A stretch of DNA of 64,000 bases from Streptomyces sp. NRRL B-3428 (GTDB taxonomy: Bacteria; Actinomycetota; Actinomycetes; Streptomycetales; Streptomycetaceae): the NCBI GenBank assembly GCA_000721375.1, contig JOGW01000012.1, positions 310,001 through 374,000 on the forward strand, written 5' to 3'. The first letter of the stretch is position 1. Every line of letters begins with the position of its first letter. The notes beneath the pieces were generated by a model. It was not told the origin of the DNA. It was given only the letters and a program-made list of their open reading frames with translations, and did not search any database. Positions 22,936-31,367 of this stretch are shown here, one piece after another. The position numbers were made by a program, and so were the translations under genes.

Positions 22936-22982
22936 GTGGAATGTCTCCGTTCCCGTTCGATCAACACAAGGGGCCGCGGTGG

Positions 22983-23845
22983 TTATGAGCCGTCGGTCCC
23001 CAGAGGAAGTCCCGTGTAAAGAGCGGCCAGTTCGGTGGCCGCATGAGGGGAGTCCGCGATACGGCGCAGCCGGGCATGCTGCAGCCGCTGCTCGAAGGCG
23101 CCCCCACCTGGTTGAGCGTGCAACATCGTAGTCATGTCGAACGAGAATCGGGTGGCCTGCCACACGCGTTCGAGACACAACTGTGAGTAATGGTCGCGGA
23201 GTTGCTCGCTCCCTGTGCGCTCCAGGAGCGCAAAGGCCCTGGCCGGCAGGCGTACGTCGGAGACCGCGAGGTCGAGCCCCTTGGCTCCGGTGGGCGGCAC
23301 GATGTGGGCCGCGCCTCCGGCGAGCAGCAGCCTTCCGTACCGCAGGGGTTCGGTGATGTGACTGCGCATCGGTGTCACGGACTTGGCCGTGATCGGACCA
23401 CGCTCCAGACGCCAGCCGTCGGCGCCGCGTGCGTGGATCGACTCCTCGCAGGAAGACAACAACAACGGCGGCCCGTCGGCCAGTTGGAGCCGGATGAGGT
23501 CCTTCACGAGCTCGGTCTGCGCGTAGACGATCACCGTACGGCCATCCAGGGACGGGAAGTCGATGTGGTGGCGGGTGCGCTCGAAGCGCAGCTCGATGCC
23601 GTGGTGTTCCAGGCCTTCGGCGTCGAGCCGGGCGCCCGCGCCGCAGTCGCGCAGCGCGTCACCGTGCCCTCTTCGAGCTTCCCCAAGCTCTCGACCTCGC
23701 TCGAGCAGGGGAGACCCCACTCCGCGCGCTGACGCTGCTCGGCGTATCCGCGCCTACGCGATTCCAGGAGCACACAGTCGATGCCCTCGCGGTGCAGCAG
23801 ACCGGCGGGCCCGCCGCCGATGACGGCGACGCGAGTGCGCATCAT
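22983..23845 (-). pseudogene. pobA: 4-hydroxybenzoate 3-monooxygenase (pobA) pseudogene
   Basis: The 5' end encodes a good PobA start (RTRVAVIGGGPAGLL, then LLESRRRGYAEQRQRA), but a few codons of the second helix are missing. An inserted repeat-like stretch (about 23678-23722) plus at least one missing base then move the reading frame. The second frame resumes with GARLDAEGLEHHGIELRFE and YAQTELVKDLIRLQLADGPP. It then jumps directly to DGWRLERGPITAKSVTPMRSH, so the substrate-binding middle of the enzyme, roughly 110 codons, is deleted. The normally conserved AGDAAH is AGGAAH, losing the FAD-ribose Asp. About 285 codons remain versus about 390 in the family. No active protein is expected. Confidence 0.88.
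23678..23722. repeat. Short repeat-like insertion inside the pobA pseudogene
   Basis: About 45 bases that PobA homologues should not have split the coding sequence. On the minus strand it runs from agtggggtctcccctgctcg to gagagcttggggaag and contains the small palindromes ggggtctcccc and ctcgag. From memory, similar strings recur in Streptomyces intergenic regions as a small dispersed repeat. Its identity was not checked by search. It is one cause of the frame disruption. Confidence 0.5.
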
Positions 23846-24032
23846 CGCCGCCTCCCCTGCAGCCGATGGTGGGTCGAGTCTCGGTCGCCGCCTCGGCGCT
23901 GTCAACGAGCTGCCGCAGGACGAAGGGCCGGAAATCACCTGCCCCTGCCGCCACTTCACTCACCTGCTACTTTGCCGCTCACGGCAGTGGCTTTCCCGCT
24001 CGACGGGCCCTGGACACTGGGGGGTGGCACAG

Positions 24033-25055
24033 GTGACGACAACGAACCGCAAGCGCCGGACGACCATCGGCGATGTGGCGCGCGCGGCAGGCGCCTCGAT
24101 CTCGACGGTCTCGCGGGTGCTCAACGGTGTGGACTCGGTGGACGCGGCGCTCGCCGAGCGGGTGCGGCAGACGATCGTGGAGCTGGGCTACCGGCCGAAC
24201 GCGGCGGCGCAGGGGCTGGCCCGGGGCCGCTCGGGCACGATCGGCGTCCTGGTGCCCGATCTCGCCAATCCGTACTTCCACGACATGCTCAAGGCCCTGT
24301 CCGACGTGGCGCGCGGCAGCGGGCGCCGGGTCCTGGTGATGGACTCGGGCGAGGATCCGTACGAGGAGCGGGAACTCGCCGACGATCTGATCCGGCACTC
24401 GGACGGCATCCTGCTCTGCTCGCCGCGGATGCCGCGCGCGGATCTGGCGGAGCTGGCCCACCGCGGCCATCCGATGGTGGTCACGAACCGAGTGGTGCTC
24501 GGCCTCGAACTGCACGCCATCAACGTGGACTTCTTCCGGGGCATGCTCGCGGTCTGCGGCCATCTCGCCCAGCTCGGTCACCGCGAGGTCGTCTACCTCT
24601 CCGGCCCCGAGGCCTCCTGGGCCAACGCCGAGCGACTGCGGGCGCTCAGCGCCGCCGAGGACTTCGGCCTCACCTTCCGTACGATCCCGTGCGGCGCGAC
24701 CGCCGAGGCCGGTTACGAGGCGGCGCCCGCGGCGCTCGACCTCGGGGCGCGTGCGGTGGTCGCGTACAACGACTTCGTGGCGCTCGGAGCGCTCGCCCGC
24801 TTCACGGATCTCGGGGTGCGCGTGCCCGAGGAGATCTCGCTGACCGGATTCGACGGCATCGGCATGGCGCGGTACGCCTCGCCCGCCCTGACGACCGTCG
24901 CGGTGCCCCGTGAGCTGCTCGGCCGGCTCGCCGGAGAGGCCCTCGTCCGGCAGATGCAGGGGGCGTCCGAGGTGGAACCCGAAGCGGTGGCCGTCGAACT
25001 GCTGGTCCGGGGATCGACTGCCGCGCCGATGCGGCGGGAACCTGCCAGTAGCTAG
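24033..25055 (+). CDS. LacI-family transcription regulator
   Basis: A 340-residue regulator: the N-terminal LacI helix-turn-helix and hinge (TTIGDVARAAGASISTVSRVLNGVDSVDAALAERVRQTIVELGYRPNAAAQGLARG) is followed by a periplasmic-binding-protein-like ligand domain (from IGVLVPDLANPYFHDMLKAL) with the ending GFDGIGMARYASPALTTVAVP. GTG 24033 is used; GTG 24024 is also possible. It is divergent from the pobA pseudogene across about 190 bases and probably controlled the aldehyde dehydrogenase-pobA cassette. Its stop overlaps the stop of the next, convergent LacI gene within the sequence CTAG. Confidence 0.9.
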   Translation: MTTTNRKRRTTIGDVARAAGASISTVSRVLNGVDSVDAALAERVRQTIVELGYRPNAAAQGLARGRSGTIGVLVPDLANPYFHDMLKALSDVARGSGRRVLVMDSGEDPYEERELADDLIRHSDGILLCSPRMPRADLAELAHRGHPMVVTNRVVLGLELHAINVDFFRGMLAVCGHLAQLGHREVVYLSGPEASWANAERLRALSAAEDFGLTFRTIPCGATAEAGYEAAPAALDLGARAVVAYNDFVALGALARFTDLGVRVPEEISLTGFDGIGMARYASPALTTVAVPRELLGRLAGEALVRQMQGASEVEPEAVAVELLVRGSTAAPMRREPASS

Positions 25056-26101
25056 GTCGACTCGCGCTGCACGACCGACGCCGCCAGCAGATCGTGCACC
25101 TCCGGCTCGGCGCCCGGTGCGCGCACGACGCGGTCGAGGAGTTCCGCGAGGAGCTGGCCCGAGGGCATCTCCAGATGGACGGTGCTCAGGCGCGGGCGGG
25201 TCAGTCTGCCCAGGAGCAGGTCGTCGGCGCCGATCACGGCGGTCTCCTCGGGGACCGCGATGCCCGCGTCCTGGAGGGCGCGCATCAGGAGCAGCGCGTA
25301 CTCGTCGTTGTACGCGAAGACCGCGTCGAGGCCCGACGCGCGCCAGCGTCCGGCCAGTTCGGCCGCCGACTCCTCCGTGTAGGCGAGCGGCAGCGGTACG
25401 ACCTCGGCGCCCGCCGGTTCCGCCGCCGCGCGGACTCCGGCCAGGCGCGGCTCGGAGAAGACGTTCAGACCGGTCTCCTCGGGCACCACGACCCCGATCC
25501 GCCGACGGCCGCGCTCGACGAGATGCGCTCCGGCGCAGTGCCCCACCTCGCTGTGGTCCATCAACAGCGCGTGCGCGCCGCGGACCCGCTCGGGCCCGAG
25601 CGTGACCACGGCCTTCGCCCCTGCGCGCTTCAGCACGTCGACCTGTCCGGGAGCGAGCATGCCGGGTACGAACACGGCCACGGGACGGAGCTCGGCCCAG
25701 GCCCGCGCCGCCTCGTCGCCGCCCATGCCGACGCTGCCGTACTGCACGACGGTGTAGTCGAGCCGGCGCAGCGCCCAGTGCAGCTCATTGAGGAAATGGC
25801 TGAACAGCGGGCCGACCGGAACGTGTGAGGAGGGCATCAGGACCATGCGCGAATGCCCGGCGCGCAGACTGCGCGCGGCGGCGTGCGGAACGTAGCCGAG
25901 CTCTTCGGCGGCGGCGCGGACGCGGTGCCGGGTGGGTTCGCTGATACGTACCGAAGTGGTGTTGTTCAGGACGTACGAGACCGTCGCACGGGACACGCCG
26001 GCGAGCCGGGCCACGTCGGCACTGGTCGGCACCGGCCGGGGGCCCTGCGGTTCCTCGCTCTCGAGGGGCGGCTTTCCCGCCTGCTTCGGAATGTGCACCA
26101 T
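25052..26101 (-). CDS. LacI-family transcription regulator
   Basis: A regulator of about 350 residues: helix-turn-helix TSADVARLAGVSRATVSYVLNNTTSVRISEPTRHRVRAAAEELGYVPHAAARSLRAG, then a LacI-type ligand-binding domain with the closing IGADDLLLGRLTRPRLSTVHLEM. It is unusually weak in the conserved sugar-binding positions, so the effector is not evident. ATG 26101 is chosen because GGAAGG lies 12 bases upstream; ATG 26113 abuts that site. It overlaps the 3' end of the convergent LacI gene by four bases. A MITE-like element begins 29 bases upstream of its start, so its promoter may have been rearranged. Confidence 0.9.
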   Translation of the reverse strand: MVHIPKQAGKPPLESEEPQGPRPVPTSADVARLAGVSRATVSYVLNNTTSVRISEPTRHRVRAAAEELGYVPHAAARSLRAGHSRMVLMPSSHVPVGPLFSHFLNELHWALRRLDYTVVQYGSVGMGGDEAARAWAELRPVAVFVPGMLAPGQVDVLKRAGAKAVVTLGPERVRGAHALLMDHSEVGHCAGAHLVERGRRRIGVVVPEETGLNVFSEPRLAGVRAAAEPAGAEVVPLPLAYTEESAAELAGRWRASGLDAVFAYNDEYALLLMRALQDAGIAVPEETAVIGADDLLLGRLTRPRLSTVHLEMPSGQLLAELLDRVVRAPGAEPEVHDLLAASVVQREST

Positions 26102-26129
26102 GACGAGCCGCATCCTTCCAGACGGGGCT

Positions 26130-26308
26130 GAGAGCCTGTCCTTGCACCCCCGTCGTTCGCGCGAAGCGCGGGCGCAGCGGCGTTCGGTGCGTGCGATCGG
26201 CGTGCGGCGTCACAGGTCATGTGGCGGAGCCACCTGTCCTGGGGCGCTGTGCGCCGAGCGTGCGTGCCGGGCGTCGCTGCGCAGACGGGGGTGCAAGGAC
26301 AGGCTCTC
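26130..26308. mobile_element. MITE-like element with 25-bp perfect terminal inverted repeats
   Basis: The left end (26130-26154, beginning gagagcctgtccttgc) and right end (26284-26308) are exact reverse complements over 25 bases, spanning 179 bases. The interior has a second small inverted repeat (caggt...acctg, with gtggc/gccac) near its middle and no meaningful open frame. No clear target duplication is visible at the edges. Size and perfect ends fit a non-autonomous miniature element or a large RNA-level hairpin. It lies between the lacI gene (leftward) and the amidase gene (rightward), so it could change promoter activity of either. Confidence 0.72.
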
Positions 26309-26404
26309 CAGCGCTTTCCCACGGGTCCGCCCATCGCACCGGCGGGTCGTGAACTGCCCTGCCGCTGCCCGGAATTCGCCTCCGCGATGCCTTACCCCAC
26401 ACCC

Positions 26405-26418
26405 TTACCGACCGGTAA
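26405..26418. promoter_or_regulatory. TTACCG palindrome upstream of the amidase gene
   Basis: TTACCGACCGGTAA has 6-bp arms around a two-base centre, 48 bases before the amidase start. The form is typical of operators of TetR-like regulators. No regulator for it is apparent nearby. Confidence 0.4.
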
Positions 26419-26466
26419 CGTGCGGCCATACCGAGGTCCGACCCCCACGCGCCCCCGAGGTGGCCC

Positions 26467-27867
26467 ATGAGTGACGCCCGTCCCGCAGGCCTGGCCGCCA
26501 CGGCCCGGGCGCTGGCCGCCGGCGAGGTCTCGTCCGTCGCGCTCGTCGAGGAGAGTCTCGCCCGGATCGAAGCCGCCCAGTCCTCACTGAACGCCTTTCG
26601 CCGGATACGGGCCGAGGCCGCGCTCGCCGAGGCGCGCGAGGCCGACAAGCGCCTGGCCGACGGTGAGCGGCTGCCGCTGCTCGGAGTGCCGGTCGCGGTG
26701 AAGGACGACATGGACGTGGCCGGGGAGCCGACCGCCTTCGGCTGCCCCGGCGACTTTCCCGTCAAGGAGCGGGATGCGGAGGCCGTACGGCGCCTGCGCG
26801 CGGCCGGCGCCGTGATCGTGGGCAAGACGAACACCTGCGAGCTGGGGCAGTGGCCGTTCACGGAGGGCCCGGCTTTCGGGGACACCCGTAACCCCTGGAA
26901 CACCGGCCACACCCCCGGCGGCTCCTCCGGGGGCTCCGCCGCCGCGGTCGCAGCGGGCCTGGTGCCCGCCGCGCTCGGCTCGGACGGTGCCGGTTCGGTG
27001 CGGATCCCGGCCGCCTGGTCGCATCTCGTGGGGATCAAACCGCAGCGCGGCCGGATCTCCTCCTGGCCGGACGCCGAGGCCTTCCAGGGCATCACGGTCA
27101 ACGGCACCCTCGCCCGCACGGTCGCGGACGCGGCGCTGCTGCTCGACTGCGCGAGCGGCAGCCACGAGGGCGATCTGCACAAGCCGCCGCCCCTGCACGC
27201 GGCCGAGGCGGCGGAGCGGGAACCCGGGCGGCTGCGGATCGCGCTCTCGTTCAAGATGCCGTTCACCGCCACGCCCAAGCGTCTGCACCCCGAGGTGCGT
27301 GCCGCGGTGACCGCGCTGGCCGACAAGCTCGCCGCCCTCGGCCACACCGTCGAGCCCGCCGACCCTTCGTACGGGCGGATCGGTCTCGCCTTCGTGCCGC
27401 GCGGCACGGCCGGGATCGCCGAGTGGGTGGAGCGCGTACCGGACCCCACACAGCTCGACCCGCGCACCCGCGAGGCGGCGAGGCTCGGACGGCTCCTCGG
27501 GGGCGCGCCCCTGCGGGCCGCCCGCAAGGCCGAGGGCCGGCTGCACCATCGGGTCGGGGCGCTCTTCGCCTCGTACGACGTGATCCTGACGCCCACCACG
27601 GCCACTCCCCCACCGCGGATCGGCACGATCGCGAAGATGGGCGGGATGCGCACCGACCAGGCGATGATCGCGGCCTGCCCGTACGCCTGGACCTGGAACG
27701 TGCTCGGCTGGCCGGGTGTGAACGTGCCCGCCGGCTTCACCGCCGACGGACTGCCGCTCGGCGCGCAGCTCCTGGGCCCGGCCAACAGCGAGCCCGTGCT
27801 GATCTCTCTCGCCGCGCAGCTGGAGAGCGAGCTCAAGTGGTACGAGAGGTGGCCCTCGGCCACCTGA
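26467..27867 (+). CDS. Amidase-signature-family hydrolase
   Basis: A 466-residue amidase. The Ser-cisSer-Lys triad is clear: Lys79 in VAVKDDM, Ser154 in GGSSGGSAAA, and the nucleophile Ser177 in GSDGAGSVRIPA. The usual DTGGS is altered to DGAGS, which is tolerated in some members. The rest of the fold is complete, including the ACPYAWTWNVLGWPGVNVPAGF segment. Although the residues match GatA, no gatB or gatC is adjacent, so it is likely an amide hydrolase of unknown substrate rather than the tRNA amidotransferase subunit. The ATG follows GAGGTGG. A TTACCG palindrome and the MITE-like element precede it. Confidence 0.9.
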   Translation: MSDARPAGLAATARALAAGEVSSVALVEESLARIEAAQSSLNAFRRIRAEAALAEAREADKRLADGERLPLLGVPVAVKDDMDVAGEPTAFGCPGDFPVKERDAEAVRRLRAAGAVIVGKTNTCELGQWPFTEGPAFGDTRNPWNTGHTPGGSSGGSAAAVAAGLVPAALGSDGAGSVRIPAAWSHLVGIKPQRGRISSWPDAEAFQGITVNGTLARTVADAALLLDCASGSHEGDLHKPPPLHAAEAAEREPGRLRIALSFKMPFTATPKRLHPEVRAAVTALADKLAALGHTVEPADPSYGRIGLAFVPRGTAGIAEWVERVPDPTQLDPRTREAARLGRLLGGAPLRAARKAEGRLHHRVGALFASYDVILTPTTATPPPRIGTIAKMGGMRTDQAMIAACPYAWTWNVLGWPGVNVPAGFTADGLPLGAQLLGPANSEPVLISLAAQLESELKWYERWPSAT

Positions 27868-27910
27868 ATCTCCAGAGCCCAACGCCCGCTTGAGCCCGTA
27901 CAGTTGAGGC

Positions 27911-28129
27911 GTGGACGAAGCGTCGATGGTGGGCCTGATGGGACGCGTGACCGGCACGGTCGGGCCGGGGCTCGTCGGCGAGGTGATCGTACGGATCCGT
28001 GGCGGCGCGGAGCACTTCCTCGCGTATCCCGCCTCCGCGAAGGACCGGATCGACACCGGCACCGTGGTGATGGTCGTCGAGTACCAGCCACCGAGGACCG
28101 TCTACGTCCAGGCGGCATACGGGAGTTGA
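27911..28129 (+). CDS. Small NfeD-like OB-fold protein next to flotillin
   Basis: A 72-residue beta-rich protein (GRVTGTVGPGLVGEVIVRIRGGAEHFLAYPA, then GTVVMVVEYQPPRTVYVQAAYG) that resembles the soluble OB-like domain at the C-terminus of NfeD proteins, here without membrane segments. It lies 124 bases upstream of a flotillin-like gene. NfeD and flotillin genes are partners in many bacteria, with membrane-domain organisation roles, so this is probably a matching pair. GTG 27911 is used, though ATG 27926 is also possible; neither has a strong ribosome site. Confidence 0.7.
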   Translation: MDEASMVGLMGRVTGTVGPGLVGEVIVRIRGGAEHFLAYPASAKDRIDTGTVVMVVEYQPPRTVYVQAAYGS

Positions 28130-28253
28130 CCCGGCGGCGACGCAGAGCGTCAGGATCGCAACAAGAAGCTGTCAGCGTCTTCACCCCCGATCCGGCGGGC
28201 AGGACACTCCCCACACGGCGCCGAGGGGCGCTGTGAACTAAGGGGGGTTGCCG

Positions 28254-29705
28254 ATGGGTATCGGCATCATCTTGGGGATCGCGATCGGCGGTCTGATCGT
28301 TCTCGTGGGCGTGTTCAAGGCGATGTGGCGGGTCGCCGAACCCAATGAGGCGCTGGTCATCTCCGGTTCGAAGCACCGGACCGAAGGACTCGGCGAAGGC
28401 ATGGGTTTCCGGATCGTCACGGGCCGCGGCACACTCGTACTGCCCGGGGTGCAGGCCGTGCGCAAGCTGTCCCTGGATCTCAACGAGACCGAGCTGTCCG
28501 TCGAGTGCGTCACGCATCAGGGCATTCCGCTGAAGGTGCGCGGTGTGGTGATCTTCAAGGTAGGCGACGACCTGGTGTCGATCGCCAATGCGGCCCGCCG
28601 TTTCCTCGATCAGCAGCGGCTGATGGCCGAGCGGGTGCACAACGTGTTCGCCGGTCATCTGCGCTCCATCGTGGGCGGGTTGACGGTCGAGGACATGATC
28701 CGCGACCGGGACAAGCTGACCGGCCAGACCCGGGCCGCGTGCGGGACCGAGATGGAGAAGCTGGGTCTGATCGTGGACTCGCTGCAGATCCATGAGATCG
28801 AGGACCCGACGGGCTACATCCAGAACCTCGCGATGCCGCACGCCGCGGCGGTCCAGCGCGACGCACGGATCGCGCAGGCCGAGGCCAACCGGCGGGCGAC
28901 GGAGGCCGAGCAGCAGGCGTTCGCACGAATGGCGGAGGCCACCCGGGACAGCGAGATCCTGCAGGCCGGTTACAAGGCCGAGCGCGACAATGCGTCGGCC
29001 AAGTCGGCGCAGGCCGGGCCGCTGGCCGAGGCCGCGGCGAAGCAGGAGGTGGTGGTCCAGGAGACACGGGTCGCGGAACTCGAGGCCCATCGCAAGGAGC
29101 AGCAGCTCCAGGCGGAGGTCCGCAAGCCCGCGGACGCCAGGGCGTACGAGACCCGTACGCTCGCCGAGGCCGAGCGCGACGCCCGGGTCTCGGCGGCACA
29201 GGCCAGGGCCAAGGAGACCGAACTGGCCAGCGCGGCCGAGGCGACGGCCACCCGTGTGACAGGTCAGGCGGCGGCCGCCGCGGCCGAGGCACGCGGTCTG
29301 GCCGATGCCGCGGCCGTACGGGCCAAGGGACTGGCCGAGGCCGACGCGATCAAGGCGCGTTCGGCGGCGCTCGCGGAGAACCAGGAAGCCGTGATCGCGC
29401 AGCAGCTCGCCGAGAACTGGCCGGAGATCGTCCGGGCCGGCGCCGGCGCGTTCGAGTCGGTGGACAACATGGTGGTGCTCAACGGGGCCGACGGAATGAG
29501 CGACCTGTTCGCGAAGGCGCTGACCATGGGCGGCACGGGACTCGGTCTCGCCCGCCAGCTGCTGTCCTCGATGAACGGCGGGCAGCCGAACGGCTCGCTC
29601 AACGGGGTCGCGGGCATCGGTGTTCCGGCGCAGCACAAGCCCGTGCCGGAGCCGGTGCGGCTCGACGAGGACTTCGTGATCGAGGAGGCGAAGAAGGAGG
29701 ACTGA
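28254..29705 (+). CDS. Flotillin-like SPFH-domain membrane protein
   Basis: A 483-residue protein with one N-terminal membrane segment (about 2-22), an SPFH/PHB domain (to about residue 190) and a long Ala/Glu/Arg-rich coiled-coil region (about 200-380), then a C-terminal linker with ASN/GLN-Gly repeats and an acidic end. This is the flotillin/YuaG plan, which organises membrane microdomains and scaffolds. The ATG at 28254 has an AGGGGGG ribosome site six bases away; an in-frame TTG at 28248 is less likely. It follows the NfeD-like gene on the same strand. Confidence 0.93.
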   Translation: MGIGIILGIAIGGLIVLVGVFKAMWRVAEPNEALVISGSKHRTEGLGEGMGFRIVTGRGTLVLPGVQAVRKLSLDLNETELSVECVTHQGIPLKVRGVVIFKVGDDLVSIANAARRFLDQQRLMAERVHNVFAGHLRSIVGGLTVEDMIRDRDKLTGQTRAACGTEMEKLGLIVDSLQIHEIEDPTGYIQNLAMPHAAAVQRDARIAQAEANRRATEAEQQAFARMAEATRDSEILQAGYKAERDNASAKSAQAGPLAEAAAKQEVVVQETRVAELEAHRKEQQLQAEVRKPADARAYETRTLAEAERDARVSAAQARAKETELASAAEATATRVTGQAAAAAAEARGLADAAAVRAKGLAEADAIKARSAALAENQEAVIAQQLAENWPEIVRAGAGAFESVDNMVVLNGADGMSDLFAKALTMGGTGLGLARQLLSSMNGGQPNGSLNGVAGIGVPAQHKPVPEPVRLDEDFVIEEAKKED

Positions 29706-29732
29706 GCCCTCCTCGCGGTCGCCGGCCCGGGT

Positions 29733-30800
29733 TCAGCCCCGGGCCAGCGTCCGCCACACAGCGGGGTCCTCGTAGTTCAGCGCCCACAGCGAGGTGTTGT
29801 GCACTCCGAACTTGCGCAGCACCGGCAGATGCGCCGCCGTGCCGCGCGCGTCCTGGTACCAGACCTCGCGACGCTGCTTTCCTTCCATGTACGTGAAGTG
29901 GGGCGTCTTCGACACCGGGTCGAACTGATAGCGGGCGCCCATCTTGCGGCGCAGCTCCTCCCCGGACACCGAGGTGACGCTCCGGGCCCGTGCGCGCTTG
30001 CCGTCGCTCGCCCAGTCCCAGCCGAAGGCGGGCAGCGCCATCTCGATCTTCCGCTTCGGTACCAGCCTCGTGGCGCGCTCCAGGATGTCCTCGTACCAGT
30101 CGGGCGACGAGATCGGACCGGGTTTCCCGCCCGCCCAGTGCAGGTTGTACGCCATGATCCGCAGCCGGTCGCTCACCGCTCCGAGCCTTCGGTAGTCCCA
30201 GATCCGTCCGTTGCCGCGGGCCTGCGGCGAGACGGTCGTGACGCACTGCTTTCGCTCGGCGTGCAGCCGGCCGCACAGCTCGGTGATGAACTCGGCGTAA
30301 TCGCCGCGTACTTGCTCATAGGTGTCGTCCGGGCTCGGCGCGTGGGTCTCGTAGTCGATGTCGAGCCCGTCGTAGGCGCGACTGCGGACCGTCTTCATCA
30401 GGGCCTCGACATGGCGGGTCCGGCTCTTCGGGTCGGAGAAGAGCGCGGCGAGCCGGCCGGGCTTCATCCGCTCGTGCACCGTGGGCACCACCTTGATCCC
30501 CGCCTTGTGCAGCCCGTCGATCAGCCGCCGCTCCCCTGCCCCCATGTGCGGCGCGACCCGTCCGTCGTCCTTGGCCTCGTACCAGAACGGGCTCACCGTG
30601 TGCAGCTGGTCGCGGTGGCGCAGCGCGGTGCGGTACGCGGCCTCGGCGTCCCAGTAGGGCAGCCAGGCGGAGACGGTGCGGGGCGCCGGTGCCACTTCCT
30701 GGTCGCCGCCCGGTGGTTCGGGGGGTGCGGCGGTCGCCGGAGCCGCGGTGGCGGTGGCGAGGAGGAGGGCTGCGGCGGCGAGGAGGCTACGGGCTGACAT
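29733..30800 (-). CDS. Secreted glycoside hydrolase family 18 protein (chitinase-like)
   Basis: A 355-residue secreted protein: signal peptide about residues 1-25 (AAALLLATATAAPATAA), then a GH18 TIM barrel with the catalytic DGLDIDYE (Asp144, Asp147, Asp149, Glu151). It continues through IMAYNLHWAGGKPGPISS and the C-terminal LWALNYEDPAVW. Full acidic residues suggest an active hydrolase of N-acetylglucosamine-containing polymers, such as chitin-like or peptidoglycan strands. No LysM or carbohydrate-binding domain is attached, and the length resembles small spore-type or cell-wall GH18 proteins. It converges with the flotillin gene. Confidence 0.9.
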   Translation of the reverse strand: MSARSLLAAAALLLATATAAPATAAPPEPPGGDQEVAPAPRTVSAWLPYWDAEAAYRTALRHRDQLHTVSPFWYEAKDDGRVAPHMGAGERRLIDGLHKAGIKVVPTVHERMKPGRLAALFSDPKSRTRHVEALMKTVRSRAYDGLDIDYETHAPSPDDTYEQVRGDYAEFITELCGRLHAERKQCVTTVSPQARGNGRIWDYRRLGAVSDRLRIMAYNLHWAGGKPGPISSPDWYEDILERATRLVPKRKIEMALPAFGWDWASDGKRARARSVTSVSGEELRRKMGARYQFDPVSKTPHFTYMEGKQRREVWYQDARGTAAHLPVLRKFGVHNTSLWALNYEDPAVWRTLARG

Positions 30801-30908
30801 GCGGCGAGCCTGCGACGGGTACGCGGGCCCCGCGCTGCGGGCTGCTCCGTACAGGCCCTAACGTGACCCGCGAGAGCGGAGATCAGCGCGACGGAGGGTG
30901 GAGCAGGG

Positions 30909-31364
30909 ATGACGGACCAGCAGGCGACCGAGCAGCGCCAGGTGCCCGGCCACGACGGACCGTATGCGACGACGGAGGCGGAGCCGCACCAGGTGGGTGT
31001 GGTCCACATGGAGTACGCGCCCGAGCACGACGGTGACCCGGATCCCGGGGAGATCGTGTGGACCTGGGTGCCGTACGAGGAGAACGACGGACGCGGCAAG
31101 GACCGCCCTGTCCTGATCGTCGCTCGCGAGGCCGCCGGCACCCTGCTCGGCATCCAGCTGTCCAGCAAGCGCCATGACCACGACCGCGAGTGGGTGGCGC
31201 TCGGCAGCGGCCCCTGGGACAGCTCGGGCCGCGACTCCTGGGTGGATCTGGACCGGGTCCTGCGGATCCACGAGCGGGGCATGCGGCGCGAGGCCTGCGC
31301 GCTCGACCGTGGACGGTTCAACCTGGTGACGCTGAAGCTGTGCGAGCGCTACGGCTGGAGCTGA
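30909..31364 (+). CDS. PemK/MazF-family protein, no antitoxin visible
   Basis: A 151-residue protein whose C-terminal two-thirds match the PemK/MazF/Kid fold: PGEIVWTWVPYEENDGRGKDRPVLIVAREAAGTLLGIQLSSK, with the usual arginine and acidic positions, and the ending RFNLVTLKLCERYGW. An N-terminal extension of about 40 residues is present. Family toxins are mRNA endoribonucleases. No antitoxin gene overlaps or precedes it; the upstream GH18 gene is divergent and the downstream gene is convergent. A stand-alone member may not be a toxin, as in Streptomyces PemK-like housekeeping proteins, so function is uncertain. Confidence 0.8.
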   Translation: MTDQQATEQRQVPGHDGPYATTEAEPHQVGVVHMEYAPEHDGDPDPGEIVWTWVPYEENDGRGKDRPVLIVAREAAGTLLGIQLSSKRHDHDREWVALGSGPWDSSGRDSWVDLDRVLRIHERGMRREACALDRGRFNLVTLKLCERYGWS

Positions 31365-31367
31365 CGG

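Noticed and set aside
26217..29636. 1139-codon open frame on the minus strand
   Set aside because: It lies opposite the amidase, NfeD-like and flotillin genes, has no domain and is Arg/Pro/Ser-rich, as expected from antisense of GC-rich coding DNA.
30909..31364. Complete toxin-antitoxin system
   Set aside because: No small antitoxin gene precedes, overlaps or follows the PemK-family gene, so only a solitary family member is claimed.
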